From assembly GCA_020344215.1 (NCBI GenBank), contig CP070815.1, forward strand, positions 526,799 through 590,798: a stretch of 64,000 nucleotides of DNA, in the 5' to 3' direction. Position numbers and translations under genes: made by a program. Source of the stretch: Gemmatimonadota bacterium (GTDB lineage: Bacteria; Gemmatimonadota; Gemmatimonadetes; Palauibacterales; KS3-K002). Below the pieces are notes generated by a model, which ran no database searches, was not told where the DNA came from, and saw nothing but the letters and a program-made list of their open reading frames with translations. This document shows, one piece after another, positions 1 to 9,406 of this stretch (positions within the stretch are counted from its first letter, which is position 1; every line of letters starts with the position of its first letter).

Positions 1-214
1 TCACGATCGGCACCGTGGAGCAAGTACAGAACGGTGTGGCCGCCCCAAGCGCCGTTGCCAGCGGCACCGTCGAGTAGGCGGACCCTCCACCCAGCCAGCG
101 CTGAATCCGCTCCGGCGTCAGTGCCTCGACCAGCAGGTAGACCAGCGTGCTGATCAGCAAGAAGAGCGGTACGAGTTCCGCGAGCAATACGAGACCGAAT
201 CGAAGCGCTGCCAT
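1..214 (-). CDS. Permease of the YraQ/ArsP (DUF318) family, 3' end outside the window
   Basis: Only the first 71 codons are visible; the gene runs off the left edge. An N-terminal membrane helix (about residues 5-30) is followed by TPFCTCSTVPI at residues 60-70, the Cys-containing signature of the YraQ/ArsP permease family, whose characterised members export organoarsenicals or other toxicants. The gene lies 64 nt downstream of a MarR regulator on the same strand, and its ATG touches a copy of the palindrome that also sits at the regulator's promoter. No good ribosome-binding site precedes the ATG, because the palindrome occupies that space, so translation may be leaderless or start elsewhere. 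The family call is firm; the substrate is unknown. Confidence 0.8.
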   Translation of the reverse strand, partial: MAALRFGLVLLAELVPLFLLISTLVYLLVEALTPERIQRWLGGGSAYSTVPLATALGAATPFCTCSTVPIV

Positions 215-232
215 AGTTGCATATACCAACTA
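214..232. promoter_or_regulatory. Putative MarR operator at the permease start
   Basis: Perfect inverted repeat TAGTTG (214-219), 7-nt spacer, CAACTA (227-232). It abuts the permease ATG. The same half-sites with the same spacing lie upstream of the MarR gene at 806-828, so this is probably a second binding site for that regulator. Confidence 0.7.
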
Positions 233-246
233 ACGCTGCAAATTGT

Positions 247-270
247 GACGCCTCGCTGTAGCGAGACGTC
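247..270 (-). terminator. Hairpin between marR and the permease gene
   Basis: The inverted repeat GACGCCTCGCT / AGCGAGACGTC has one G-U-type mismatch and lies just after the MarR stop. On the minus strand it is followed by CACAATTTG, a weak U-tract. It may terminate or attenuate the marR transcript so that the permease depends on its own operator-promoter. The weak tract keeps confidence low. Confidence 0.4.
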
Positions 271-278
271 CGGGTCAA

Positions 279-782
279 TCAATCGAGACTACAACACGTG
301 CCGCCGGTGGTGCTCACTCGCTCCTTCGCCGCTTGGGCCAGCCGTCCGATGAGCTCGATCATCGCCGCCCGCACATCGGGATCGAAGTCGGCGATGAGCC
401 GCTTCTCACGTTCTTCAATGTCGTCCCTGATGGATTCGTAGAGCAGCCGGCCGGGTTCCGTGAGATCGAGGAGGACGGCGCGCCGATCATCTTCGTGAGG
501 TCGCCGGCGCAGGAGCTTCTTCCGCTCGATGGCGTTGGCGACGCGGCTCACCGTGCTCTTGTCGAGGTACAGCAGGCTCGCCAGCTCATTCAACGTGAGG
601 GGCCCGTGCCGGGCCACGCTCTCCAGAGCGTAGTACTGGGTGACGGAAACGTCCTGGCAGCAGATCCGGTCGCGATCCCGGAACTGATAGATACGGATCA
701 GGTCCGACAGGGCGTCGTAGAATGCCACGGCGTCGCGGTCGAGTGCGGGATCGGCGGCTCTGGAGGTCTCGGTTCCAGTCAT
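279..782 (-). CDS. MarR-family transcriptional regulator with two Cys-Cys pairs
   Basis: A 167-residue winged-helix regulator. The core runs from about residue 45 to 115, with the recognition segment LDKSTVSRVANAIE near 73-86 and a wing containing RRRPHEDDRRAV. Two adjacent cysteine pairs stand out: Cys41-Cys42 before the DNA-binding domain and Cys163-Cys164 at the C-terminus. Such pairs suggest thiol or soft-metal/metalloid sensing (inference). The start at 782 follows GAGGA with 7-nt spacing; an upstream in-frame extension has no such site and would run through the promoter and operator. The neighbouring permease shares its palindrome, suggesting an autoregulated efflux or detoxification pair. 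Confidence 0.85.
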   Translation of the reverse strand: MTGTETSRAADPALDRDAVAFYDALSDLIRIYQFRDRDRICCQDVSVTQYYALESVARHGPLTLNELASLLYLDKSTVSRVANAIERKKLLRRRPHEDDRRAVLLDLTEPGRLLYESIRDDIEEREKRLIADFDPDVRAAMIELIGRLAQAAKERVSTTGGTCCSLD

Positions 783-805
783 AGCAGGTCCTCGGAGCTG
801 CGTGT

Positions 806-828
806 TATAGTTGCTACTGACAACTATA
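806..828. promoter_or_regulatory. Putative MarR autoregulatory operator
   Basis: Perfect inverted repeat TATAGTTG (806-813), 7-nt spacer, CAACTATA (821-828), about 24 nt before the MarR start. It overlaps the -10 hexamer of the predicted promoter, so binding would block RNA polymerase. Its core matches the palindrome at 214-232. Confidence 0.75.
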
Positions 829-851
829 CTGTGAACGCCTCTGAGTGTCAA
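823..851 (-). promoter_or_regulatory. Sigma-70-type promoter of the MarR gene
   Basis: On the minus strand TTGACA (851-846) and TATAGT (828-823) are separated by exactly 17 nt, a near-consensus promoter. The -10 element lies inside the MarR palindrome. Confidence 0.7.
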
Positions 852-959
852 GGAGTGGCGCGGTTTGACCACTTGGGCGGAGCGGCCACTTGGGTTGCTA
901 TCCTGGGGGAGATTGGGCAAGATCCGCTGACCTTAGTCGCGCCGCTTTGAGGGACTAAG

Positions 960-2042
960 ATGAGCGAGTTGGAGATACAGAGCCGTCGCATTTGCCTGGT
1001 GTTGCAGAGCGGGATCGGCGATATCGTCCACGGCCTCCCGCTGGTCAACGCGCTGAAGCGCGATGAGCCGGGGCGCCATATCACCTGGGTTGTGGAGCGC
1101 GTTCCATCGCTGCTGCTGCAACCGCACCCGGCGGTGGATGAGGTCGTGCTCTTCGATCGTACAGGGGGCCTGCGTGAGATCCGGTCGCTGAAAGAGCAGC
1201 TCGCGCCGCTAAGCTTTGACCTGGTGATCAACTGCGGGATCTACTTCAAGTCGGCGATTCCGACGCTCATGGCGCGGGCGCCGCACAAGGCCGGGTACGG
1301 AAAGGACCGGGCGAACGATCTCGTTTGGCTTACCGCGAACCACCGGCTGCCGGCTCGCGGCCCGCGGCATCGCCAGGACATGTACCTGGAGTTTCTCGAT
1401 CTTCTGGGTATCGACGACTACAGGCTCGAGTGGCGTATCCCGATCACCGATGAGGAGCGGGAGGCGAAGTCGGCGTTCTTCGGCGAGCTCGATGCGGAGC
1501 GCGTCGTGGGACTGGTTACGACGACGGCGATGGACGGCAAGGACTGGCCGGTAGAACGCTTCGCGGAGCTGGCCACGTCACTGGAGCGTGACTTCGGATT
1601 TCGCGTGCTGTTGCTCGGCGGCCCCGGCGAGCGTGAAGGGCAACGGGCCCGGGAGGTGGCGGAGCGCAGCCGCGCTCGGACGGTCTGGGCGTTGGGGCCC
1701 GAACTGCGGCGGCTCGTCTATCTGATAGGCGGCTGCGATCTGGTGATTGCCCCCGACACCGGGCCGCTGCACGTAGCCCGCGCGTTGGAAACTCCGGTGA
1801 TTGGGCTGTACGGTTTGAGCGATCCGCAGCGCGCCGGGCCGTACAAGGCGTACGAGGATCTGACGGTTGACCGCTACAACTTCGATGCGCCAGGTAAGCC
1901 CTATAGAGGGTCGGTCGAGCGGCAGCATCCGGCGCGGGCGGGCTGTCGCTTGGGTCGTATGGAGCTTATCGCGGTGAGCGACGTGCTGGGTAAGGTCGAG
2001 CTCGCGCTGGATCGCTACCTGGGGCAGGGGAGAGTGCAGTGA
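960..2042 (+). CDS. Glycosyltransferase family 9 (LPS heptosyltransferase-like)
   Basis: 360 residues with the two-domain GT9 (GT-B fold) pattern. The N-terminal SGIGDIVHGLPLVNALK segment (17-33) matches the family's Gly-Asp nucleotide-sugar loop. The C-terminal PDTGPLHVARALETPV segment (265-280) is the conserved DxGxxH region. Family members add ADP-heptose to the lipid A-core of LPS at the inner face of the cytoplasmic membrane. The ATG at 960 is the first good start. The stop overlaps the next gene, a paralogue, by 4 nt (GTGA), so the two are translationally coupled. Exact acceptor and donor cannot be read from sequence. Confidence 0.88.
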   Translation: MSELEIQSRRICLVLQSGIGDIVHGLPLVNALKRDEPGRHITWVVERVPSLLLQPHPAVDEVVLFDRTGGLREIRSLKEQLAPLSFDLVINCGIYFKSAIPTLMARAPHKAGYGKDRANDLVWLTANHRLPARGPRHRQDMYLEFLDLLGIDDYRLEWRIPITDEEREAKSAFFGELDAERVVGLVTTTAMDGKDWPVERFAELATSLERDFGFRVLLLGGPGEREGQRAREVAERSRARTVWALGPELRRLVYLIGGCDLVIAPDTGPLHVARALETPVIGLYGLSDPQRAGPYKAYEDLTVDRYNFDAPGKPYRGSVERQHPARAGCRLGRMELIAVSDVLGKVELALDRYLGQGRVQ

Positions 2043-3100
2043 GGCCGGAGCTCGAGGTCGACAGCCCGAGCGTCGCCATAGTCATGCTGAGCGCCATCGG
2101 CGACGCGGTGCATGTCTTGCCGGTGGCGAACGCGCTCAAGCGGGCGGTGCCGCGGATGAAACTCACCTGGGTGATCCAGCCCGTGCCGTACAGGCTCGTC
2201 TACAATCACCCGGCGATCGACGATTTCATCATCTTCGACCGCCGACGTGGTCTGAAGGCGTTGGGCGGGTTCGCTCGAACGCGGCGCGAGCTTCGCAGCC
2301 ACCGTTTCGAGCTGGTGATCGATCTGCAGGTCTACTTCAAGGCCGGAATCCTCACCTGGTTCACGCGTTCGCCGGTGAAGCTGGGGTTCGACAAGGACCG
2401 GGCGCGGGATCTCAACTGGCTGTTCACCACACGCCGCATACCGCCGCACGCGAACCAACACGTGCAAGATCAATACTTCGAGTTCCTCGAGTACCTGGGC
2501 GTTAAGCACGAGCCGGTCCACTGGGGAATCGTCTTCACCGAGCAAGAGCGTGAGGAGCAGAGGCGTTTCTTCGAGCGGTTCGATAGACCTGTCTGCGCCG
2601 TCGTGGTGGGGAGCAGCAAGCCGAAGAAGGACTGGGCAGCGGATCGCTACGCCCGCCTGCTGGAGGTGATCGAAGGCGACTTCGGCTTTCAGACCGTGAT
2701 CGTCGGCGGACCGGCGCCGGGCGAGCGGGCGGCGGCGGCGCGGGTCATCCGAGAGACACGAGCGGAACCGATCAACGAGTCGGGTGACAACCTGCGTCGC
2801 TTGATGTACTTGGTGGACGGCTCCGACGTGTTGGTGAGCCCCGACACCGGCCCGCTGCACATCGCCCGGGCGCTCGAGACGCCGGTGGTTGGGCTGTACG
2901 GCTACACCAGCCCGAAGCGCAGCGGGCCGTATCGCAAGTACACCGAACTCGTTGTTGATGGGTACGCCCGCTATCCCGGTGAGGACTACCCGGTCAGCAT
3001 GGACTACCGGCCCGACGGGATGGGCCGGATTACCGTTGAGATGGTAGGCGAGAAGTTCGGGCTTGCCGTCACCAAATACGTCTCAGCGGCACGATCGTAA
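2039..3100 (+). CDS. Second glycosyltransferase family 9 protein
   Basis: 353 residues, colinear with the preceding gene: SAIGDAVHVLPVANALK (18-34), an FDKDRARDLNWL segment where the first enzyme has YGKDRANDLVWL, and PDTGPLHIARALETPV (268-283). The GTG start at 2039 overlaps the upstream TGA by 4 nt. The pair looks like a tandem duplication that has diverged, perhaps to add successive heptose-like sugars in LPS core assembly. This indicates an outer membrane with LPS or a related glycolipid. Confidence 0.87.
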   Translation: MRPELEVDSPSVAIVMLSAIGDAVHVLPVANALKRAVPRMKLTWVIQPVPYRLVYNHPAIDDFIIFDRRRGLKALGGFARTRRELRSHRFELVIDLQVYFKAGILTWFTRSPVKLGFDKDRARDLNWLFTTRRIPPHANQHVQDQYFEFLEYLGVKHEPVHWGIVFTEQEREEQRRFFERFDRPVCAVVVGSSKPKKDWAADRYARLLEVIEGDFGFQTVIVGGPAPGERAAAARVIRETRAEPINESGDNLRRLMYLVDGSDVLVSPDTGPLHIARALETPVVGLYGYTSPKRSGPYRKYTELVVDGYARYPGEDYPVSMDYRPDGMGRITVEMVGEKFGLAVTKYVSAARS

Positions 3101-3173
3101 CCGTGGCGGCTGGCCGCGCTGGCGCGAGTCGCGCCGCTCGCGCCCTGGCCCCCGCATCCTAGCTCGAACGGGC

Positions 3174-3914
3174 ATGGCCTATTCGGACCCTCGGGAACCA
3201 CACGCGCGGGCGCTGTGCGACTTCTTTGGCGGCGAGACCGATGCCAAGATAGTCGTCCATAACAGCCTGGGCGAGCGTGAGGAGCTACAAGTCGCTGTGT
3301 TCTTCAGGGCGCCGGAGGACTTCTTCTCGTTCGAGCGCGCGGCGCTGGAGCTCTGTCGCGGTCGCGTGCTGGATGTGGGCGCTGGTACGGGCGTTCACTC
3401 CCTCTATCTGCAGGAGCAGGGCTTAGAGGTCTGCGCGATCGATGTATTGCGGGAAGCAGTGGAGATCATGCGGCTGGGCGGCGTGCGCGATGCGAGGCTC
3501 GCCGACATCGCCGAGTTCCGGGAGGAACCGTTCGACACGATCCTCATGATGATGAATGGGATCGGGATTCTGGGCACGCTCGACGGCCTCGACCGATTTC
3601 TCCGAGACGTTCCACGGCTCCTCAAGTCGGGCGGCCAGATCATCCTCGACTCCGGGCCGGCGCGTGTCGTGGGCGAGTCGGGAGACGCCGCGGTCGAGGT
3701 GGCTCTGGGTGGCCAGAGCACTTACCACGGCGAAGCGTGGATCACTCTCGAATACAAAGGGGAGAAGGGGCCGCCTTTCCGCGAGCTCTACGCCGACTCG
3801 GAGACGTTGACGCGCCACGCCGCCGGCGCCGGCTTCGAGTGTGAGATCATCTTCCGGGACGAGCTCGGCGGCTACCTGGCACAGCTGACGCGCGCCGGCG
3901 GGCTCAGTACTTGA
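3174..3914 (+). CDS. Class I SAM-dependent methyltransferase
   Basis: 246 residues. Motif I (VLDVGAGTG, residues 65-73) and the following acidic strand end (VCAIDV) define the SAM-binding Rossmann fold; FDTILMMMNGIG and LKSGGQIILDSG match later strands of the fold. The ATG at 3174 is chosen because the in-frame extension back to 3063 overlaps the preceding glycosyltransferase gene and is Arg/Pro-rich with no fold. The substrate is unknown; the position after two GT9 genes suggests a sugar or lipid substrate (inference). Its 3' end overlaps the convergent MalG gene by 11 nt. Confidence 0.8.
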   Translation: MAYSDPREPHARALCDFFGGETDAKIVVHNSLGEREELQVAVFFRAPEDFFSFERAALELCRGRVLDVGAGTGVHSLYLQEQGLEVCAIDVLREAVEIMRLGGVRDARLADIAEFREEPFDTILMMMNGIGILGTLDGLDRFLRDVPRLLKSGGQIILDSGPARVVGESGDAAVEVALGGQSTYHGEAWITLEYKGEKGPPFRELYADSETLTRHAAGAGFECEIIFRDELGGYLAQLTRAGGLST

Positions 3915-4803
3915 GCCCTGCGAGCTGGATCCCCCGCACGAAGTAGCGCTGGGTCAAGAGAAAGAGTACGAGGATGGGCATGACCGCGACCACCGCGGCG
4001 GCCATCTGGTAGGGCCAGTTGCTGAAGTAAAGGCCGTGGAAGGCGGCGATCCCCACTTCCACCGGCCGCATCGCCATCGATCGGGTGACGATCAGCGGCC
4101 AAAGGAAGCTCTTCCAGGTCTCGACGAAGGAGAAAAGCGCTACGGTCGCCAGCGCCGGCTTCGACAGCGGTAGCGCCACCTTCCAGAACACCTGCCACTC
4201 GCCGGCTCCGTCGATACGGGCGGCGTCCTCCAGCTCGCGCGGTATCGACAGGAAATACTGGCGCATGAGGAAGATCCCCCAGACGCCGACCAGCTCGGTC
4301 ACGATCAGACCCATGTAGGTGTCGACCCAGCCCAGCGCGTTCACCAGCAGGAAGCGCGGGATGAGGAGCACGATCACCGGCACCATCAGGTTGGCGAGGA
4401 AGAGGATGAAGACCTTGTCGCGGCCGGGGAAGCGGAGACGCGCGAAGGCGTAACCCGCCGTGGCGGCGGTGAAGAGATGCCCGGTCACGATGAACAGCGA
4501 CATCACCGCCGAGTTGAGAAAGAAGCGGGCGAAAGGCGCCGCGGTCAGGGCATTCGGGTAGTTGCTCCACACCGGGTCGGCCGGCACGAGACGAGGCGGA
4601 AAGTGGAAGACCTCGAACTCGTCCATCAAGGAAGTCGAGAGCATCCAGAGGAATGGGACGAGCATGGTGATGCCGAGCGCGATGGCGAGCGCGTAGACGA
4701 GACCATCGGCGGTGCGTCGCCGCGCGCTGGTACCGCTGCGGCCGCCGACCTGTCCAGCGGCTGCGAACACTCGGTCCAAAGACTTCACATCCGGCGTGCT
4801 CAT
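3904..4803 (-). CDS. ABC sugar transporter permease, MalG type
   Basis: 299 residues with six predicted helices. The EAA loop (ELEDAARIDGAGEWQVFWKV, about 190-209) docks the ATPase, as in MalG/UgpE/AraQ permeases. It forms the inner-membrane channel with the MalF-type partner encoded just upstream. The ATG at 4803 overlaps that partner's TGA by one base (TGATG). It is the last gene of a four-gene importer operon. No sugar-specific enzyme sits beside it, so the substrate is undetermined. Confidence 0.9.
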   Translation of the reverse strand: MSTPDVKSLDRVFAAAGQVGGRSGTSARRRTADGLVYALAIALGITMLVPFLWMLSTSLMDEFEVFHFPPRLVPADPVWSNYPNALTAAPFARFFLNSAVMSLFIVTGHLFTAATAGYAFARLRFPGRDKVFILFLANLMVPVIVLLIPRFLLVNALGWVDTYMGLIVTELVGVWGIFLMRQYFLSIPRELEDAARIDGAGEWQVFWKVALPLSKPALATVALFSFVETWKSFLWPLIVTRSMAMRPVEVGIAAFHGLYFSNWPYQMAAAVVAVMPILVLFLLTQRYFVRGIQLAGLKY

Positions 4804-6965
4804 CAGCTCGGTGTCATCTTCCGGCCCAGCAGCCTGAACTGGAGCAGGGTGATAGCGAAGATCACGGCGAACAGCACCCAGCTCATTGCCGACGCGTAGC
4901 CCATGCGCAGAAACTGCCAGGCGTTCTGGTAGATGTGGTAGACGATCACGTCGGTGGCGTGGAGCGGCCCGCCCTCCGTCATGACGTAGACGAACGTGAA
5001 GACCTGGAACGAGCCAATGATCGAGGTGACCAGGATGAAGAAGGTCGTGGGGCGCAGCATCGGCAGCGTGATCCGCCGGAAGCGCCGCCACGGACCCGCA
5101 CCGTCGATCATCGCCGCCTCGTAGAGCTCGTTAGGTATCGCCTGCAGGCCGGCCAGGAAGATCACCATCTGGAAGCCGACGTGGATCCAGACGGCCATGA
5201 TGATGAGCGCCAACAGCGCCGTGCTCGGGCTGTTGAGCCACGGATAAGGTCCTAATCCGACGAGCCCCAGCGCCCAATTGAAGATTCCGAAATCGGGGTC
5301 GTACATCCACTGCCAGACGATCGAGATCGCAACGAAGCTGGTGATATACGGGAGAAAGAAGATCGCCCTGAGCAACGCTACACCCTTGATCCTGCGGTTG
5401 AGCAGGACCGCCACGCCCAGGGCGCACGCCATCGTGAGCGGCACGTAGAGCGAGTAGATCGCGGTGTTCTTCGCCGCGTTCCAGAAGAGCCCGTCGCCCG
5501 CCAGCTCGATATAGTGCTGCAGCCCGACGAACGGCTTCGCCGGCTCGAGCAGGTTCCAGCTGTGGAAGCTGAGGTAGAAGGCGAAGAGGAGCGGCACCGC
5601 GGAGAAGATCAGCAGCACGATGAGCGAAGGCGCGATGAAGCTCCAGGCGGTAGTCGTCTCGCGCAGTTCCATACCGCTCCCGGCCGATACCGCGAGGCTC
5701 GCGTAGATCGCCAGCCCGACGGCGAGCAACGCGTAGAGCCCGGCGAGCCAGAAGAGCACCGTGTTGCGCGAGTCCTCCAGCGGGTCGGTCAGTAGAACCA
5801 GCTCCTCATCTCCGTCGACCCCGATGATCCGGTAGGCGAACCGGTGCCCGGCGATCCGAACCCGGCCCGGGCTCGCGTCGATCCCAGCCAGCGGCTCAAC
5901 CGGCACTTCTATGCTCGAGTCCACCAGCGTATCGCCGTCGAGCCACACGACGTAAGCGCCAGCCAGCCGTGCCAGCCGGCCCATCGGGATCGCCCAGGGG
6001 CCGCCGCTCTCCGCGACGACCGCACCGCTTTGCGCGAGCAACGCGTCGGTACCTTTGGCCGAGACCTGAGTGTCGGAGGCGGCCAGCCAGGCGGCGGCTA
6101 GGGCCGGAAGCACGAGTGCCAAGGCAATGCCGCGGGTTCGCCGACGGGCCTCGCCGGGCCCCGCGTCGGTTAGGGTCACTCGATAGACGGCGAGGACCGC
6201 GAGGGCGGCGGCCAGGATCAGCGCGGCCATCGCGATGACCGGCGGCCGCGGGAGCTCGAATATGAGTCGCTGCTGGCGGACGATGATCGCGCCGGTGACA
6301 TCCCATTCGTCGAAGTCCTTGAACGGCACCGCGGCGACTCGTTCGCCCTCAAGATCGAGGCTCAGGGCCCGGTCGAGGCTGACCAGCGAGTCCAGCAGGG
6401 CGCGGGAGATCTGATCGGGCCAGCTCTCTCCGTGCGCCAGCGAGTTCGTCGTGCCGAGGTAGACCGCCAGGTCGTAGCCGGTGGCCCTGCGGAAGCGCTC
6501 CTCCTGATGCGATTCCAACCCTAGAAGCGCCACGGCGAGCGACCCGTCTCCCGGTACGTAGGCGAGCCATATCGGTCGGCCATCGCCGGCGACGAGATCG
6601 ATGACTACCTGACCTCGGCGTGCGGCGGCGAGCATCGCTTCGCTCTGCTCGGTGCCGAGACTGATGGGGATGGGCGTTAGGTCGGGGAATGTTGCGACAA
6701 GTCGGTCAGCGTGGTTGTAGATGCTGAAGCGCTCGATGTTCAAGCGGGCGGCACTGGCAGCCAGCCGCTCGGGTGGCATCCGTAGCGCTTCGCCGAGCTG
6801 TTCTCGGTACAGCTGCATGTACTCGAGCCCGCGGACGGCCATGTGCCGGTCGACCTCCGGCCCGAGGGCTGACCAGCTTCGGTACGCGGCGCAGATGCCG
6901 CCCAAGGCGAAGATGGCGGCCGGCGTGCAGACCAGCAGGACGAAGGGGAAACGCAGCCGCTTCAT
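4803..6965 (-). CDS. MalF-type ABC permease fused to a sensor-like N-terminal region
   Basis: 720 residues, more than twice the usual length of this family (about 290-310). Residues about 440-720 are an ordinary MalF/UgpA-type permease with the EAA loop ELYEAAMIDGAGPWRRFRRI (613-632). Residues 1-430 are extra. They contain a helix at 6-26, a 210-residue extracytoplasmic segment, two helices (about 242-262 and 279-297), a second extracytoplasmic segment (300-400) and a helix at 402-424. The first segment resembles the helix-flanked periplasmic sensor regions of histidine kinases or chemoreceptors (inference). It overlaps the binding-protein gene by 4 nt and malG by 1 nt. Because the reading frame is continuous, this is a genuine fusion and not two genes. 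Confidence 0.85.
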   Translation of the reverse strand: MKRLRFPFVLLVCTPAAIFALGGICAAYRSWSALGPEVDRHMAVRGLEYMQLYREQLGEALRMPPERLAASAARLNIERFSIYNHADRLVATFPDLTPIPISLGTEQSEAMLAAARRGQVVIDLVAGDGRPIWLAYVPGDGSLAVALLGLESHQEERFRRATGYDLAVYLGTTNSLAHGESWPDQISRALLDSLVSLDRALSLDLEGERVAAVPFKDFDEWDVTGAIIVRQQRLIFELPRPPVIAMAALILAAALAVLAVYRVTLTDAGPGEARRRTRGIALALVLPALAAAWLAASDTQVSAKGTDALLAQSGAVVAESGGPWAIPMGRLARLAGAYVVWLDGDTLVDSSIEVPVEPLAGIDASPGRVRIAGHRFAYRIIGVDGDEELVLLTDPLEDSRNTVLFWLAGLYALLAVGLAIYASLAVSAGSGMELRETTTAWSFIAPSLIVLLIFSAVPLLFAFYLSFHSWNLLEPAKPFVGLQHYIELAGDGLFWNAAKNTAIYSLYVPLTMACALGVAVLLNRRIKGVALLRAIFFLPYITSFVAISIVWQWMYDPDFGIFNWALGLVGLGPYPWLNSPSTALLALIIMAVWIHVGFQMVIFLAGLQAIPNELYEAAMIDGAGPWRRFRRITLPMLRPTTFFILVTSIIGSFQVFTFVYVMTEGGPLHATDVIVYHIYQNAWQFLRMGYASAMSWVLFAVIFAITLLQFRLLGRKMTPS

Positions 6966-8292
6966 CGGAGGCTGCTACCTTCCATCGCGCCGGCCAGGAT
7001 CGCGTCGATCCGCTGGGCGATGTCGCTGGTGACCTCGTCGAGCGGCTCGCCGGCGAAGATCACGCGATCGAGGATGTCGGGCATCTGCACCTCGACGTGC
7101 GCCCACTCCTCGACGACGGAACCCCATGACATGCGCCCGTTCCGGGCGGCGAAGAGGAAAGTCTCCTCCAGGCCGTACGGATCGTTCGCCGCGGCGTCCT
7201 CGTGCACAGCACGCAGCGATGGGATCGCGAGCCCGTACTCGGCGCGCATTCGCTGCGCCTCGGCGGACGATAGGTGCGCCGCCAGCTCGACGGCGAGCTT
7301 CTTGTGTCGCGTGTTGTGGGGGACCGCCCAACCCGCGGCGTAAAGTACTGTGACCGGATCGCTCGCCTCGTCGTAGCGCGGCAGCGGCGCGACGGCGATA
7401 CGAACCTTCCCTTCGTCGATGTAGTGCCGGATGCTCGGCAGCCACCAGTGCCCGCTGGTGACCATGCCGATGCGACCGGTCAGGAAGAAGTTGCGCTCCA
7501 TTCCCGTCGACTGGCGTCGGACATCGACCGAGGGCACCACCCTGTGGACGGTGACGAGGTCGGTTAGGAAGCGGATGGCGGTCTCGGTTTCCGGGCTGTC
7601 GAGGTAGCCGGTGGCACGCCGGCCGTCGCGGCTCAGCACATCGCCGCCCGCCGCCCAGACCCAAGGCTGCCAGAGGTAAAAGACGCGGCGGACCTGCGTG
7701 CCCCACGTGTCGGGCCGGCCGTCACCGTCCACGTCGCGCGTCAGTCGCTGTGCAATGGAGAGGAAGTCGGCCCAGGTCCAGTCGCGTTCCGGCAACGGCA
7801 CACCCGCCTCGTCGAAGAGGTCCCGGTTCAGATAGACGACGATAGGGTTGAAGTCCTTGGGGAACGCGTAGAGGCCGCCCGGCCTGCGAAAGATCTCCAG
7901 GACCTCCGGGTAGTAGGCGCTGGTGTCGACGCCGATGCGGTCGAGGTAGGCGGCGACGTTGACCAGGAGGCCACGTGCGATGAACGGCGCGGCCCCGTAC
8001 GAGCCGTTGTCGAGCAACGCCACATCGGGCGGCGTGCCGGCGACGATCGATGTGAGTAAACGCTCACGGTAGTTCGACGAGATCGACTGGTACTCGATGC
8101 GGATCCCCGGATGCCGTTCACGGAAGTGATCGAGGATGCGCTGCTCGATCTGACGCTCCTCGGGGCCCGCCCAAGCCATCACCCGCAGGACGGTGCTCTC
8201 GCCGGTCTCGCCGGCACAGCCCAGCGTGGCGGCGAGCGCGGTCAGTGCGATGGCTATACGGCGCCGAAGATCTCGCGCCCGCTCAGCGACCC

Positions 8293-8296
<4 letters not shown>
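6962..8296 (-). CDS. ABC transporter solute-binding lipoprotein, family 1
   Basis: 444 residues. A basic n-region, a hydrophobic stretch and a TLGC cysteine near residue 26 form a lipoprotein-type export signal, although -3 is not the usual Leu. The mature part follows the family 1 (MalE/UgpB-like) pattern: VLRVMAWAGPEERQIEQRIL at the first strand, FNPIVVYLNRDLFDEAGVPLP near the hinge, and a GRIGMVTSGHWWLP segment. It captures a carbohydrate-like ligand in the periplasm and delivers it to the MalF/MalG pair. ATGA overlaps link it to the ATPase gene upstream and the permease gene downstream. The ligand is unknown. Confidence 0.88.
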
Positions 8297-9363
<1,067 letters not shown>

Positions 9364-9406
9364 GGCTGAAGAATAATCCGCCGCATTGAGTGCGGGCAAT
9401 CAAGCG

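Noticed and set aside
333..950. Plus-strand open frame opposite the MarR gene
   Set aside because: Antisense to a regulator with clear winged-helix sequence and its own promoter; no motif on this strand.
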